Shown here: positions 49,160 to 63,197 of the stretch, piece after piece
Layout: each line of letters starts with the position of its first letter
Position numbering within the stretch: the stretch's first letter is position 1
Assembly (NCBI RefSeq): GCF_002443255.2
Contig: NW_019211455.1
Coordinates: forward strand, 2,909,223-2,973,222
Reading direction: 5' to 3'
DNA: 64,000 nt
From: Varroa destructor
Taxonomy: Eukaryota > Arthropoda > Arachnida > Mesostigmata > Varroidae
Translations under genes and position numbers: made by a program
The notes under the pieces: generated by a model
The model's input: only the letters and a program-made list of their open reading frames with translations
Told to the model about the DNA's origin: nothing
Database searches by the model: none

Positions 49160-52100
49160 AAGTGCGCCTGCCGATTATATGCCCCCGTAACCTAACCGAC
49201 AACTGTAAAAATTAGTCCTATTAATTCGGATCAATTTTTAATTGTGCAACTTAATCAAGTTTGCCTTTTTCCTACAGTCCAATTTATGTCCAGTTTATGA
49301 CATTTAACAAATAACAAACTTGATTACGATTCTGAATTCTTACGGAATTTCTCTTTAATTAAACGTCATTTTTAAGGCCGGTAGTTATGGAAGCTTGCCA
49401 TGAAAAGTATGTTATTTGTGACCTATTTTAGTTTATTTACCTGGCTAACATGAAGCAACAAATCAGGTGGTTGGCGAATCGGCTTCATTCAGTAGAAAAA
49501 GGTACAAACGAAAAACCTCCCTGAGAGCGTATCGAATGAAGGACGAAATCAGAAAAAATGCGTGGATTGATAATGTATTGATATTCTTTAAACCACAGCG
49601 TTCCATTACATAGTCTCTAATACGATTTTACGAAAGTTTTCACCCTAAATAAGTCACCATCACATGACCGGCAACTCATGCATGTTGAAAATAAGGTTTT
49701 TTTCAAGGACGTGGAGGCCTAATACGTTATGAGAGCTAGACTCCTCCGCAACACAAGGCATCCGTCCGACTGAGAAGCACTCACCTACTAAACGTTGGAT
49801 CCGGTATACTTGGACCGTAGCTTCAGGCAGTTCGAATCTTTCTTTCTATATGTATGTATGTGTATAATACTTGCCATAGGTACGCTAAACAGTGACGACA
49901 CCGGAACTGAGTGAGTTTACTGTTTTTAAAAGAAACACTTTATTTTGCACACGTTCGCGATGATAACGATGTGCGCATGATCAGAGAGCTACCATTCTCA
50001 ACGTCATTGGAGGGGCAGGCTGTTCGTGAGTACGCGGTTCATATATTGGCTCTACTATATATATACCATATATGTCGTATGCCGAGGGACTTTCTTGTCT
50101 AAAGCCTTGACTTACTATTAAATTTTGAAAGTTGTCAATAGTCTTGCCCAACAATTTGTCAATTTCATTAATCATCGCCGTTCGATAGCTCGAACTTGCT
50201 ATTTCGAAATCGAGTATTTGCATTTAGAACGGTCGAAATCTACGGATGAAGTTGATTAAATAATATATATACAAGTAAGTGTGGTAAGGACAAACACTAG
50301 CAGACGCGTTATGTTCTGACGCAATTTCGAGAAGCTGAGATTAGATGTCTATACCCTAACACGTCATCTAAATCTATGATAGTTCATTATGAATGTTTAA
50401 GGGTAGAAATCAATCAGTATTGACTTTCTCATCGGTGGCTGCATGGAAAATACTGCTATGACTCAAACTAAGTGTAGTGCGAGTGGAAACAAACGGCAGA
50501 GCTGCCTGGAGTGGCCCGGAAAATCGCAGCCTGTCCAAGACAGTAAGACTTTCCGTTTTTAAATGTATATTGCACCATGCACTACGTCAACGGCCCGATA
50601 CGGAAATTCGGCTTTTTCTCGCGGCGAAACATCGACGTCGAACATCACCAGTGATGAACATCACAGCCACACTGTCCTTAAACAAGGAAAGCTTCCGCAA
50701 TGTTTCAACGGTGGCGTGCCTCCTTATGAACTTTACATGGATACAACTGTCGAGGTTCATACTAAGAGTAGACAAAATTCCTTTTTTTGGTGGGACAAAG
50801 CCGTCCCATGTAATACTTAAGCCGCGGACGGTTCGGGTCGTAGAACACAAAAGTATTTATTTCATTGCCTGAAGCCGTCTTTCATGTAAGAGTGCTTTGT
50901 TCTTGCCCAGTAAAAGCATCAGGAACCGATTCCCAGTACGGAAAGGCTGATATAAAAAAATCTCTAAGTTTAACACATAATCGATATAAATAAAAAAATG
51001 TATCGAACAATTAGTCTCCACGATTATCTTTATGGTTGCTTGTAGAAACCACGTTTGCACGTAGATGCTATTGACTGGTTCGAGAATTCGTGCAGAGATT
51101 ACGTGTATCTAGTACGTGAAGCTATTGAAGACCTCGGTTCGGTCTTGAATTCACTGTCAATCAATGAAATTCTACTTAGAATTATTTTTCTGTATGACAA
51201 AGATCTTTCGGTATAATCGCATCAACGACGTACATTGACAAATCTAGATATATATTCAATAGTATATCGATACCAGCCGCAGGCCGTAATTCTGACTTCG
51301 CCAGAAATATAGCTAAGTGAACAAATGGAAAAGATTTACCACATGGCTAAATGTTTACCTGGGATCTCATTTAGCGCTGCTGATGATGGCGTAGAACAGT
51401 TGTAGTAAAACACGGAACTGTGCTCGGAACTAATAGTTGTAAAACGCTCGCCGTACGAATCAGGAACAGTCCGACGCTCGTACAATATTCCTTGTTAGAA
51501 GAAGCCTAGTAGCTTATAGCAGACTTTCTATACAGACATGCATAGCGACACAATCACGTAGGAGGCCCAAAAACGACGCTCTATCTATCTATCCTGCATC
51601 GGCGCCTTCAACGCGTGAACGCAAACGTGCGGAAACCTTCTAACTGAACGATTTAAGTAAAATCTATATGACTGTATGGTAAAGGGATATATGGCAGGCC
51701 GAAAGGCAAAATCGAATAGTCTATATGTCTATATATTTGTATCGGCTCAGTGCTGAGCTACTACCAGATTTAGTTAAACATATTTGTTAAGTAGTAAAGG
51801 TATACTTGGAATGCCCTTGCCACGGGTATACATTTTATGGCGACTGGCAAGCTCCTAACGTATTCGATCGAATACAGGGCACGCGTTCAGTCCGGTAGAC
51901 AAACCTAAAATGCTAGTCCTATTAGGAAACCGTTGCAGAAGTTGATTGCTGCATTCGATGAACCACATTCAATGGCCGTCTACAGTAATAATCGAACAGG
52001 TATCCTGGCGAACGTATCTGGGTTCTGTTGCCCATTCAACGCTTACTTTATTTACTATTATAATCGATTGTGTATCCGACAAAAGTGTAAACAAATTATA

Positions 52101-53290
52101 AGAACGGTATTTCAGTATTGAGTCTGTTAAATAGATTTTCTGGTTTCCGAGCTAACTTCGCTCACGGTTCTGACTATAAACGTTCTGAAGTTAATAGTTA
52201 TATTTAGGAAGCATAATAGTGATTTTTTAGTCCAAACAAAAAAAAATATACTTGTTTCTCAAATTCCGCTCAAATGTACATACGTGAACCACACAACTTA
52301 ACTTGTATTATTCAGGAGGTCACTCCTGCATTATCACTAGCAATAAAACACAAAAAATAAGTCAGTATTTCTTATTAAACATCTGTGTAGTAAGTGCACT
52401 TTCTGTGTGGGGCCCATTGAAATGTCTGAACGTATGTTTAATATCAGTAAATGTGGCCATACTCGTTTCATTAGTTAAAATTACATATGACAATATTTCT
52501 CAAATTGATTTTGATAGGTACTCTCAGCTGTCTATCAGGTAGAAGTCGACCTGGCTCTGTAGGTAATTGCGAACAGCAAATGTGTAAAGCTCAACGTCCG
52601 AGTGAAGGGACGATGAGCGCCCCCTGAATGCTCAGAACCAACTACTTTCATCGTAAATTCCATCTCGGCCCTTTTGGAAAGAATAAGCCTCGCAGGCAGC
52701 TTATTAAAGAAAATATTTTTCTTAAGCGCGAGCGTGTATTTCAAGCTACACCGTTCGTCAGAAGTTCACAACGATAGATAGCTGAATAGCTCTGTCCTAA
52801 AACGTTTAGGTAATAAATATTGTTATCATAGCTGGCTAAGCTTCTATACGATAGATCAGTAGTGACATTCATTCGAAGTGGCGAACATTGAATGACGACC
52901 CTGCTTTTCAAACTTAGTCAGATCGACACGAAGAAGTTCATTACTTAAACTTTTTTTTTTTTGTCAAACAGGTGCACGTACGTAACGGAAAGAAGCAATT
53001 TTGGATAAAAATCGGTCATTTGAAGCTGATCTTATAAATGCCGTGACTATCCTTATACATTGGCGTATCGTGTGTAACTTTGTGTGTGTAATTGTTTGGC
53101 TTGACAATAATGAGATATTGTAACTATCCTTTGCGATAATCCTTTGCGGTTCCTTAGTTATCCGAAGCTGTTTGCAGTTCTTGTTTTATCTATGCAAACG
53201 AGCTAGCAAGTTACCCAACAACGAAATCATTTTGATGGTGTCCATAGATTAGATCTCTTTAATTGTCCCTTTAATTAATCCCTATTGATT
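49160..53290. other. AT-rich non-coding stretch
   Basis: Overlapping frames at 50.48-50.87 kb on both strands appear spurious. A minus-strand GTGAGT donor near 49787 borders a frame of about 61 codons with no start or acceptor. Confidence 0.45.
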
Positions 53291-53293
53291 CAG

Positions 53294-53413
53294 GACAATG
53301 GCACAAATACGCGGGAATTTCTTCGCACATATGATAATATCGGGTGCACGACAAACCCAAGTTACGGTCCCGATCGTGATTTTTTGCTCCGCATGCAGTG
53401 TTCTCGTGCATAA
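53294..53413 (+). CDS. Candidate terminal exon after ATTCAG
   Basis: CCCTATTGATTCAG ends at 53293. In phase 0 the frame reads 39 codons to TAA at 53411, with a hydrophilic composition (DNGTNTREFLRTYDNIG, then YGPDRDFLLRMQC) typical of a soluble protein. A competing frame uses the ATG at 53298 (context GACAATGG) and runs 81 codons to 53543, with a hydrophobic stretch (VPIVIFCSACSVLV). Both cannot be right, and neither is recognised. Confidence 0.2.
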   Translation, partial: DNGTNTREFLRTYDNIGCTTNPSYGPDRDFLLRMQCSRA

Positions 53414-53559
53414 TTATGGCCTTCAATCTGAGGTAAAAGGACAGGGAACTATATTGTATGTCAAAATCGACTATTATAGAAATTTCCAGTTGTTTCGAGA
53501 AGCAATTTTTGCTACCGTAGTATACACGTTTGAACCCATGTAATCGATTTAATTGTTGG

Positions 53560-56500
53560 CTAATTATCGGCTCAAGTTCTTCCTTCCGACAGAATCACTA
53601 CGTATTCTTTATACTAAAAGGAAAAAAAAAAAGAGATTTGACACGTTTCACGATGCCTTGCACCAGGAGTGTGTGAGGTCAAAATGCGATATATTTAATG
53701 AGGTATTATAGGAATATCAAAACTATCTGTAATGGGAAGTTAAGATTTGATATCTATAGACAATGCTTGAGTGTTACAAGAACTGCAAAATAGGCATCTC
53801 GGCAAGTTTTCAGTTCCGATGCTGATTCCAAAAACCAATCAGTTTGTATAAACACCTAGAATTGTGCATGTATAGTCTTCTTCTAGGACCACGTATATTA
53901 GCTATGAACTTCAAACACACAATTTTTGTTATTGTTTGAACATTGTATTTGAAATTCTTGAAAGACAGCTTTTTTTGCACAGAAAGCAATATAAACTTTT
54001 TCATGATTAGCCCGTCCATATAACAGCCCGTATATATAGGCATCTGTTAGCTAAAATGCCACTGCTTTCACCTTTAGTCACTCTATGGAAAAAAGTTTCG
54101 AATATGCATAGCGTCACTATAACGTTCTGCTCGTTAGACTCGTGTTTGATCAGAGGATTCATTTGATTACCTAATTTGATTAATATCGGGTTCTATATTT
54201 TTCGACGCTTCTTAAATATTTTTGGGGAATATATACCTTCTTTATATTCTTTATAAAATGTATTACCTAATTTTATGTGTCTATATTAAATCACGGTAGA
54301 CAAGCAAGCACCTCTTAGCAAATTGCGGCCGACCTCGTGCGTACCAACCTCAGACATTAAACTAATTAAAATGGTGGAATAGAATCATACTTTCTATCTA
54401 GTGATTCAAGAGAAAAAAACTCAAGTTAGGCGAATGTGCAAAACTGTGTCTAAGTTGCGGTACCGTTGGTTTTGTAATTGCATGCTAATGTCAATTATCA
54501 GCATGCCCTTCATTCTAAAGCTCCACTGTCATATGGGCGTCTAAGCTTTTTAGCATAAATACAAACTTGTCATATCTGTCTGCCTTATTTGACCGAATAA
54601 TTCGTCTTTATCCCATAGATCTTTCAATTAATCTATGAAAAAAATGCTTCTGTAATCCTTCGCTACCAAACATTTTTCTCTTCTTTTTTTTTGGTTCTAC
54701 GTTTCCTTGACCCTTATTTGCCAGACAAGCCTATCAGTTAAAGCCTGTTACTTTAAAAACATGTTAGTGCTATTCGCAGCTGTTGCCGTTCCTGCCCTAA
54801 GATTCAGGCTAAAATTCGGTGGTTGCTGTGATTACCAAAGACTTAGAGACATGCGGCTACACGAAAATGGAAACACAGGCGCATTTCAGACGGTGCTGGG
54901 GGTAGTATCAGAGATACGGGTAACGCGTTAGCGGCCACCGACTTCAGTGGAGTTTCGCTGGACATGATGCTAGTATGGTGTGCGGTCGGAGACTCTCGGT
55001 CGCGCCAGCAGGGACAGGGGCGGCAGCCAACGGCATCAATTTAGAAGAAGTCCCACTGTTGTAAAGTTGAGACCCGGCGATTTCCTCTTCTCTCTGAGAA
55101 TGAGTCGGTGAGAAGAAACCTACAAACAGAACGGATGGGGAAGAGACAGGCAACACGGAAGGTTGAAAATACAAAGCGCAGCTACCGATTCTAGTCTGCC
55201 TAACCGGGTCTACCGTCCTGGCGCCATTCGCGCCCGTTGATCCGCTTAACTGTGCCAATGGAAGAGAAGCGGCCATCAGCAACTGGAGTAAACGGATAGT
55301 TCGGGCTGTGGCTGTTTCGCTAGTTGAGTTGACGGGTTGCCTGGGAAGTGGAAGCTGAAGCCGAGACTAGGCTGGGGCAAAGGAGGAAAGCGATGCTGGG
55401 CGATATAGGCAAAGCAGCGATCAGACGAGACCCGAAGGATGGTACAGTTAGCCGAATCAAGTCAACAACAGGGCCATTACAGCTCTGGGCTGTAAACTTT
55501 TTATGAGTCCTGACACGTTGTTGTTGCCGTCTAACGCAATAGCTAGCTCCTACTTTAGATAAAAGGTAGAAGGGCCGGGAAGATATTTTTTGTGGGCGCC
55601 GACAGTTAGTCGTAGATGCAACGATGAATTGATGTGAAGAAGGCCAAATAGCATGAATAAGTGGGAAGAGAAGCTAAAGGAAGGCCGTGGCTGTTAAACC
55701 GTTGGCCAAAAAGGGTAAGCTGAAGGATTGCTGTGGTAAGGATGCTCAGTCGTTAATACGTAGGTGTTGTGTCAGTGATGAGGAGAAATAAGAAGCTACT
55801 GATCAAGCTGCCATAGGTCCGTCGCCATAATCTACGTCATAAAGTGTCGATCGTAGAATATAATATATATGATATGGATTAGAGAACACAGAAGTCAATC
55901 TAGATAATCGGCTAATTAATTATCAATATTATACATGTGAAATATAATAATACTGGCGCTTAAGGTACCACTTTCATCATTTCCAGTTCGACAAAACGTC
56001 TAATATAAGAAAGAGGAATAAGAACATCTTTAACTAGTTGCCACTCATTGCCCAAGGATATATTTAAATGAATCCCAGTAGCCATTGTGATTTCGGAGGA
56101 AAATCGACTTTTTTTTGTAGTAAAATAGATATTTTATAGTTCAAGGTCTCACTTTTAATCCAACTTCCGTTTTAATGCAGGATCCGCAAACGTAAAGTAG
56201 AACCTTCACAAAAGTTCTACTTTGAATAAACCAGTCAAGAATAGCTTATATGAGCAAGCTAAATTTGAACAAGTTATTGGAATAGGTATAAAGCGTTGGA
56301 GTTCTGGCATAATAATAACTTTCTTCAGTCGTAGAAATTACATAGTGCTTGTATCATTCAGTTTCATTGAACGTTGTACATTTTCAGAGACGGTATCGTA
56401 GCAAGACTATAAGCAGCAAGAGCAGACGAAACGAGACAAAGTATTCGCAACATTATAACCGACATTTTTATTCGAACAATTCATTTCGAGGGCAAACGTA

Positions 56501-58400
56501 CTAAACTTCTGTTCTAGACCGAATTTCGAGCCAAACATCAGTACAGTCTACGTATTCTGTTAAAGTTAGCTAGCGGAATATAAGTTGAACGGAACGTTGC
56601 TTGATCGGCACGAAAGCCAGCCTGATCTGGCCCCTTCGCTCAACAACGATTGTCACTCGGGGCCTGACTAAGCTGCTTCTGGCCGGCTGGTTGACGGACA
56701 ACCCAACCTGTAACAACAATCGGTAAAGCAGTTGGACACAACGCTGAAAACAGACAACAAAAAATCTCAACAATAGGATTAGAGGCTAACAAGGACAACT
56801 ACAGATGTTATAACACGAGTGAGAAGACAGCAACATGGAAGCTCGCAGCGGCCAAGGGGCATCAAGCCATTGTTGATTGGCGCTGCGCACTACGTCGATT
56901 ATTGGCTTGAGGCATATCCCACGCACAATAGCCAAAAGTATCGATAAGTTATGCGTCTGACATGTGTTACATTAGCGTCTAAGTTGGACAAAACTTTGGC
57001 GGACTGTTTATCATAACGAACATATGTTCATTTGCTACTCAAAACAGAAACTAATTTTTACGCGAACAGAACAATAAAGTCTTCGGAACTCGAGCGGAGA
57101 TCAACTATAATGTGATCTATTAACGCTGAATGAACCCCATCAGAGCTCTTCTTTTTTTTGTTGTCTGAAATCGACCATAGTCGCTAATTTTCATAAAAGA
57201 TCCGAGAACAACTTCTATGAGGTTAACTGTGCTATTTTCAATAGAATCTAAACGTTAACTGCTTGAATATATATCAAAATGGCCAATTTATGGCCTATTT
57301 ATGATCTAATCAGATTGTTGACACAGGAACGAACGGCTATTATAGACAAAAGCATATCAATTGGCGATTGGGTCGGCCAGATAAGTTTTCAAGATTTTTT
57401 ACATTTTTGGACTTGTTGATGGTCTGTTCGAGCTTTTACATTATAGGGACAATTGATAAACACAAAAAATGCTTTTGCTAAATTTGCTTAAATTTAACGA
57501 GTTTACGCTTGTCGGTCCTGCTTATCGTACCGTGACTACTAAAAAGCTAACGGATAGAAAAAGAATATTTTAAAAATGACTAATAAGATCTCGGGCTAAA
57601 ATTGTAGTCGTGGTGGACAAATTATATATTTAAATATATACACAACAGAGATCAATATTCTCCCCAAAAGCTGGATTCAGTGATTCGGGGACTTACATAG
57701 AATACCATATGTAAGAACGTAAAGATAGCACAAATAAAGACAATTTTAATGTCAATCAACTTTTCTGTCAATGATATGGTGTAGCAATAAATAAAAAAAA
57801 AAAAAAGCAAAAAAAGATTGATTTGTTCTTTGACGGCTCATTGGAAGTTAACTATAGTTCTTCGACGCAATTAGCTCTTAGAAAATACGGAAGAAAAGTG
57901 CGGTAAGCTTGTGTTCATCAAACCGGACGCTACCGGACGGTAGCAGTTCTGTTAAGGTAAAATACGTTATTTTATGTGTTAGCAACAGTCTTCCGAAAAA
58001 AAAAAAAATAGGAAGGAGCAACAGCTGATTTGAGCTGAATTGAGATGACATACCGCAACTCGCTCTTACCCATTGGTGCATGTACTATATGGATAAGAAT
58101 TACCCCTATGACATTAGGTCTTGTCTTGGATAACAGTACTAACGTCGTACACTTATAAAGTTAAAAGTTTGCGTAAATGTAAAGTAAGTATCCTTTTTAT
58201 TACTTGAATAATCTATTCCGTATAGTAAGCCATATCATATCAAAGCCGTATAATGATCTACTTATCTATTACTGAACGTAACGCGCAACGTAATGAACAG
58301 TGCCATCAGCCGTAAAACAAACATCAGCGCCATGAAAACGAACCGGGTAGTGAACCATATTTTTCTTTTTACGAATACTGATTTGGTCTTTATGTCGTTT
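53560..58400. other. Non-coding stretch with a GC-richer patch
   Basis: 54.9-55.5 kb and 56.4-56.95 kb are GC-richer. A 112-codon minus frame at 54944-55282 is Ala/Pro/Ser-rich and lacks splice or start support. The remainder is AT-rich and featureless. Confidence 0.45.
57793..57806. repeat. A14 homopolymer
   Basis: Simple A run in AT-rich non-coding DNA. Confidence 0.9.
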
Positions 58401-58426
58401 GTACGAAACCCCTCAAACCTTCCATC

Positions 58427-58495
58427 ATGGCGACGATGGCCACCGTTGAGCTGGACAAAGCTGTGCTTTTGCATTTGCAAGAAAAGTATACGTAG
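58427..58495 (+). CDS. Small ORF of 22 codons with good start context
   Basis: ATCATGGCGACGATGGCC starts a 22-codon frame ending at TAG 58493. It contains VELDKAVLLHLQEKY, an amphipathic helix-like sequence. It might be the beginning of a gene continuing into the open frame at 58689, but the phases at the available weak donors do not match that frame. The overlapping minus strand has a 72-codon frame with a hydrophobic segment (58262-58480). The ATGGCG motifs could equally be YY1/Pho-type sites. Confidence 0.15.
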   Translation: MATMATVELDKAVLLHLQEKYT

Positions 58496-58688
58496 GGGGT
58501 AAAAAATCAGGGAAAAAGTTTTTATTTCTAATTGAAGACTCGGTGTCGCCTTAAATTGTTTTTTCTACATATTCATTATGTTCTTGCGTGTTGATATCTT
58601 GTTTTTACATTCTCCTCAACGGTACGCCCTTTGCCAATAGTCCTGTTCTTGTCTTCGTTTAAGCTCAATATAATGTACTGGAAGTAAG

Positions 58689-59036
58689 TTGACAGCAGCA
58701 GCAGCAGCAGCGAAGATCCCTTTGTCCAGGGGGACGCAACCTTCAATCCATAAGGGTCGTTTTGAAGCAGCCACCGGCGGCGTCGGCGTCAGCGCCGCTC
58801 AGTTGCTTTTTCGGCCTACAAAAACACTTGACTGGGACCTCGACGACGTATGGAAAGATCCGACAAAACGAGAACGCTCTTGTACATTTACACGTGCCTA
58901 CATACCTATCCACACGTATAGCTTCGTCAGTTTGTTTCATGCGCATCCGTGTGAGAAGCGGAGAGCAAGCCATGAGCAATGGAAAAGAGGTCACTTGAGT
59001 CATATGCAGAAGAGAAGCAAACACGTCGTTATATGA
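58689..59036 (+). CDS. 115-codon open frame next to a CAG repeat
   Basis: The frame is open from after TAA at 58671 to TGA at 59034 and has no early ATG. It begins with a run of Ala encoded by the GCA phase of (CAG)6, then Gly/Val/Ser, then an acidic and aromatic segment (LDWDLDDVWKDPTKRER) and a basic, His-rich end. The AG exits at 58695-58710 could serve as acceptors, leaving two bases. Two further frames across the same patch are open (one per strand), so low stop density contributes. Unrecognised. Confidence 0.25.
   Translation: MTAAAAAAKIPLSRGTQPSIHKGRFEAATGGVGVSAAQLLFRPTKTLDWDLDDVWKDPTKRERSCTFTRAYIPIHTYSFVSLFHAHPCEKRRASHEQWKRGHLSHMQKRSKHVVI
58693..58711. repeat. (CAG)6 trinucleotide repeat
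   Basis: Read as Ala in the open frame at 58689. Trinucleotide periodicity is compatible with coding but not proof of it. Confidence 0.9.
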
Positions 59037-61488
59037 ACTAAGTACATATCTTTAACGATGTTATTCAGCTATTTTGATGGAGCATTGTGCCCTTTTTCCA
59101 CCAGCATTGTGCCATCTTTCCTTACGCTTCTGCTCGTCGCATACTCTGAAAAAGGGTTTTGCATATGACAATACCTCACAACTTTTCTAGCACTGTGGCT
59201 TCGCAACACGCAGAGCCCGAATCATCGATCGTCCTTCCGCGGGGTTTCTACCACGTCTAACTCTTCGTTGGCTCGTTTGTTAAGAGCGTCCTCGAAATGC
59301 ATAGACCGCATTCACTCTGCTGCATCCCATTGCCAGTACCGACTGCATTTCAACCCCCCACTTTCAGTTCGGGGTCGAATGCGCCCGATGACCATACATC
59401 AACGCTATTCCAAATATCTTTTAGAACCTGCAGATTTAGATCGCTTCTCTAGGTTGTCTTGATGGTAACAACCGATGCTTGTGGATTCCTCACGGCTGCT
59501 CGCCGCGCGGCCAGATTTGTCAAATATCTCGTATTCAGCGAGATCATGCGACCCCATACACGCGTGTGTCTTGGGCGATAGTGCTAAATATGGCAAATTA
59601 AGTTCCGAACAAAGCATTAGCGTATGAACGATCCGATACACGATGTGCCAGAGAGCAGGAAACGAACTATGACCTCAAATCCAATAGGTGAATACTATCA
59701 GCAAACGAGGTGCAATAGCAATATAAGGTAGTGTTGTTTTGAATTAGGCGCCGCCCTCAACAAGGACCTAATCGGAAGGATTAATTGGCGAAGAAGAGAA
59801 AGGCCTTGACTGGATCGTTAGGAGTGCCGAATAGGTCGCCAGTCAGATAGATGTGATTGAATGAGTTAGTCGTCACTAACGGCTGGATAGGGTATCCTCA
59901 CCTTCGCGCAGGTCACTAAAGGACGTCATTGTTATGAATATTGCGAAGTCGCTGCCACTTAGAACTCTAATATGGTCTTTACATGTGTTGTTTTTGCCCG
60001 CTAATTACACGTGGGCATAATGTCCGAAGTATTTAAGAGGCATATGTCGATTAGTTGTTCGAAAACATATAGCCTTACAGCAAATGTGGAAGCTGGATGC
60101 AGGTTATTCATAGATGATAAAGTAAAGAATGCAAATACAGATTATTGGCTTTAAATTGGCGTCTCTGAGAAACGCTTCGTTGGTCGAAGAAAAGAGTTTA
60201 TAGTTCAAAAAAACAAAAGGAACAGATAAAATGACTTTATCTCGTGATATATATGAACACGTGTGTAACCTCTAAATACATGGGTAGTTAAGGTCACCTC
60301 CAGGCCTGTAGTAGTTTGCGCCCACAGATACAATACTCTGTAGATTCTCTGGCCACACCCGACTTAGAATCTGAAGAGCTGACCTGATTGGTGTATCTTC
60401 TGAGGTTCTGTCTAGCGTGGCCAGATTCTAGTGAATGCTAATATGTGCGTCCATGCATAAAGACCACCTGCTCAATATATTCACTTTAGTCGACCGATAA
60501 ACAATATATATTGCCTTTTCACTTGTCTCGCCAGGCCAAAAGATCAAAATATGTCGAAGAATTTAATCGTATCGGAGCTGTTTCTAAACACAGTCCGCTT
60601 AGATTTTTCTCATAGCAGACATTGTTTCTAGCTAACTCGAAGATGAGTTTTTGGCCGATACAAGAAATGTAGCCATTTTGTGATCACTTTTATTTGTTTA
60701 ATATGCCCCAAAACGTATGACCTTCTGAGAATAATTCATTTACACTGTCAGCTTCTATTTATATTTCCTACGCCCCTTTTTGCCACAGATACTGTATGTT
60801 TAACATGCAATCTTTATAACATAACCGTATGTAAGCACATGCCGTCTGTTTGCTATAATCAATACGGACTTGACTAAATGATACGATGCCGAAAACTCGC
60901 ATTTGTCAAGAGACGACTTGCATTTTCAAATAAAATATAGACAAACAAAAAAAAAGGTCCAAGGTAACAGCTCGACTGGAAATTGTCAATACTGCCTGTG
61001 TATCGAGATATACGCAGAAGCGATGCCTTTGCTAATGTTATATACCGTGCCTTAGGTGTTGGCAATTAATTATCCGTGGCCGTTTTGAACACACCATAGT
61101 TTACCGTTCAAGTGCTTTGATGTTATAAAAGTCTAAGTAAATAGTTGAAACTGCTCACTGTGTCGTCACATACTGAGACAAGGTCAGAAAATCGAAGACC
61201 CAGAGGGTTCTAAGACTGATTATACCTCCGGGTAATCAGCTTCGCAGTTCAGCCACAAGATTTTACCGCGTTCGTCAACCGTACTAATTTCATATACACC
61301 AATTTATTATAGTTGCGAACTCACAGTCGATTCTTGCAAGCGCCGACACTCCGGCGGCAATGGAGCCTGTGTCACGGCAGGGACTGATATTGAGGACGCT
61401 ACGACTGTAATTATGAGCGGATATAATTATATTTACGTTGATGAAGCGTAACAATGCTGTGAAAGTAAATTGGGGTCTTAATGAAAAG

Positions 61489-61504
61489 AAAAAAAAAAAA
61501 AAAA
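61489..61504. repeat. A16 homopolymer
   Basis: Simple A run preceded by AAAAG. Confidence 0.9.
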
Positions 61505-62027
61505 CTGCTACATGGTATTGACAATTCCGACAGTTTGCATCGTCTATCCAAAATCATAAGCGTTTACTGCTGTTGTCACTAGCAATACGTGTGGCAGATT
61601 GTTCGGCCGAGCTGACTGACACAAATGGTTCAGGGTAGCAAAGTCCTTACAGGAGTCATGATCTTTTTTTGAAAAGTTGCTTGAGCAACATGAAGAGGAC
61701 GGCTTCTGAATAGCTCTATATTGGTCAGTTTATTCGATACTCCGAACGAAATAGATCCGACGCTGGGATCGTCGAATTTTCGTCTAATCAGATTGGAACA
61801 AATTTTCATTTAATAACAGAGTATGTTATGTATAAGTGCGTTAAGGTTAAGCGATGTGTGTTTCATATACAAGTTACTACACAATGGCAGAAACTTTATA
61901 GATACTCGTAGAGCTTACCAAAATGTTTTAATATTCACATCGATATAAACTAGCTAACTTTCCTATGGGGTTCGTTTGCCACGGACTCATTTTTCATGAA
62001 AGCAAACAAAGGCTTTTAGAGGCTGAG

Positions 62028-62042
62028 TTGTTGTTGTTGTTA
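62028..62042. repeat. (GTT)5 trinucleotide repeat
   Basis: Short uninterrupted run in non-coding DNA. Confidence 0.85.
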
Positions 62043-62146
62043 TTGTCGCATGATTTTACCGAGAATGTCAGCTAAGCGCACGTGTCTACAAACGGTTTCA
62101 TACTATAGAAATCTTACGAATTGGTTCTCCAGCAACTAAAAATGAC

Positions 62147-62160
62147 AACCTAACCTAACC
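62147..62160. repeat. Short telomere-like (CCTAA)n block
   Basis: AACCTAACCTAACC is nearly three units of the arthropod telomere repeat TTAGG on the opposite strand. It is too short to exclude coincidence. Confidence 0.5.
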
Positions 62161-63176
62161 AGTACTAGCTTGATTACCGGACAGCTTACCCGCAGACAGA
62201 TTGCTTCTGGACACGGTAGTGTACAGACGGCTTCGGGTCATTGCCACAGCTTTAGGCCCTTCGATCAGCCAGTTTGCCAAGACTTCCTAGATCAGACTTC
62301 ACTGCTGAGGTATTCGTCAGATATCGTGAGACTCTGTGCCATTGATTTCTAGCAGTTTGGCATCATGGAACGTACTTGTCTACTAGGTATAGCCAGCTCG
62401 CTCGCGGATTCCGAGAATGACTAATCAACGCAACCAATGCAAGGCCCGAAATCATTTGCCACACCGCCGTTGCTGACAATGGCGATGCTCCTCGAACCGA
62501 TCAAGGCCTATGCAGCCCTCCGTAAAGAATGACTTGCAACGAGTGTTAAATGCAGCTTCCCAAGTATAATTCCCATAACTTCCAAATTTTAAAAGTAAGG
62601 AAAAAAAAAAAGTAACCTTGATTAGTAATTACATAATCTAAACTCATTCATAGCGAGAGAGCTGATTGAACTTTAGTCTGGCCTCACGCTTTATTTTATC
62701 TATATATTTTTTTCTTTCGTATAGCATTAGTTAGGGTGGACGAAACAGAACAAGTATCGGAACTGTTTGTTACTGTTACAAAGTACTGTCTATAATAAGA
62801 AAGCTATTGAGCACTTTACTCGGTTTATTACGCTATTGTGAATTTTCACACAACATCTTATGTTAAAAAACAAGACGACATCATCTTAAGAAATCAGCTC
62901 AAGTTTAAACAAAGCCTCTACAAGCGACAAGTGAGAATCTATATATTATTGTGAGGTAAAATCCAGATACTCAAACACCATACGAACCCCTTTCTGTTCT
63001 GAATTCGCAACTCAGCCTTCTTTTTACGACCCATTAGTGCACATACATTTAAGCCGTAGTTTAACATAGATTGAGACTGGGTGACCACCTTCAATGGGTG
63101 TAGCAAACAGGCAATCTTTGCAGATCGATCAGCACGATATTAGCGCGGATTATTTGTGCTTCTAAGTATTTTTCTA

Positions 63177-63197
63177 TTTTTTTTTTTTTTTTTTTTT
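63177..63197. repeat. T21 homopolymer
   Basis: The longest homopolymer in the window. It lies 340 bases before the acceptor at 63540. Confidence 0.9.

Noticed and set aside
50477..50872. 131-codon plus frame with overlapping plus and minus frames
   Set aside because: Three mutually overlapping frames and no supporting signals; within chance expectation.
54944..55282. 112-codon minus-strand frame
   Set aside because: Ala/Pro/Ser-rich frame in a GC-richer, low-stop patch, without start-context, splice or promoter support.
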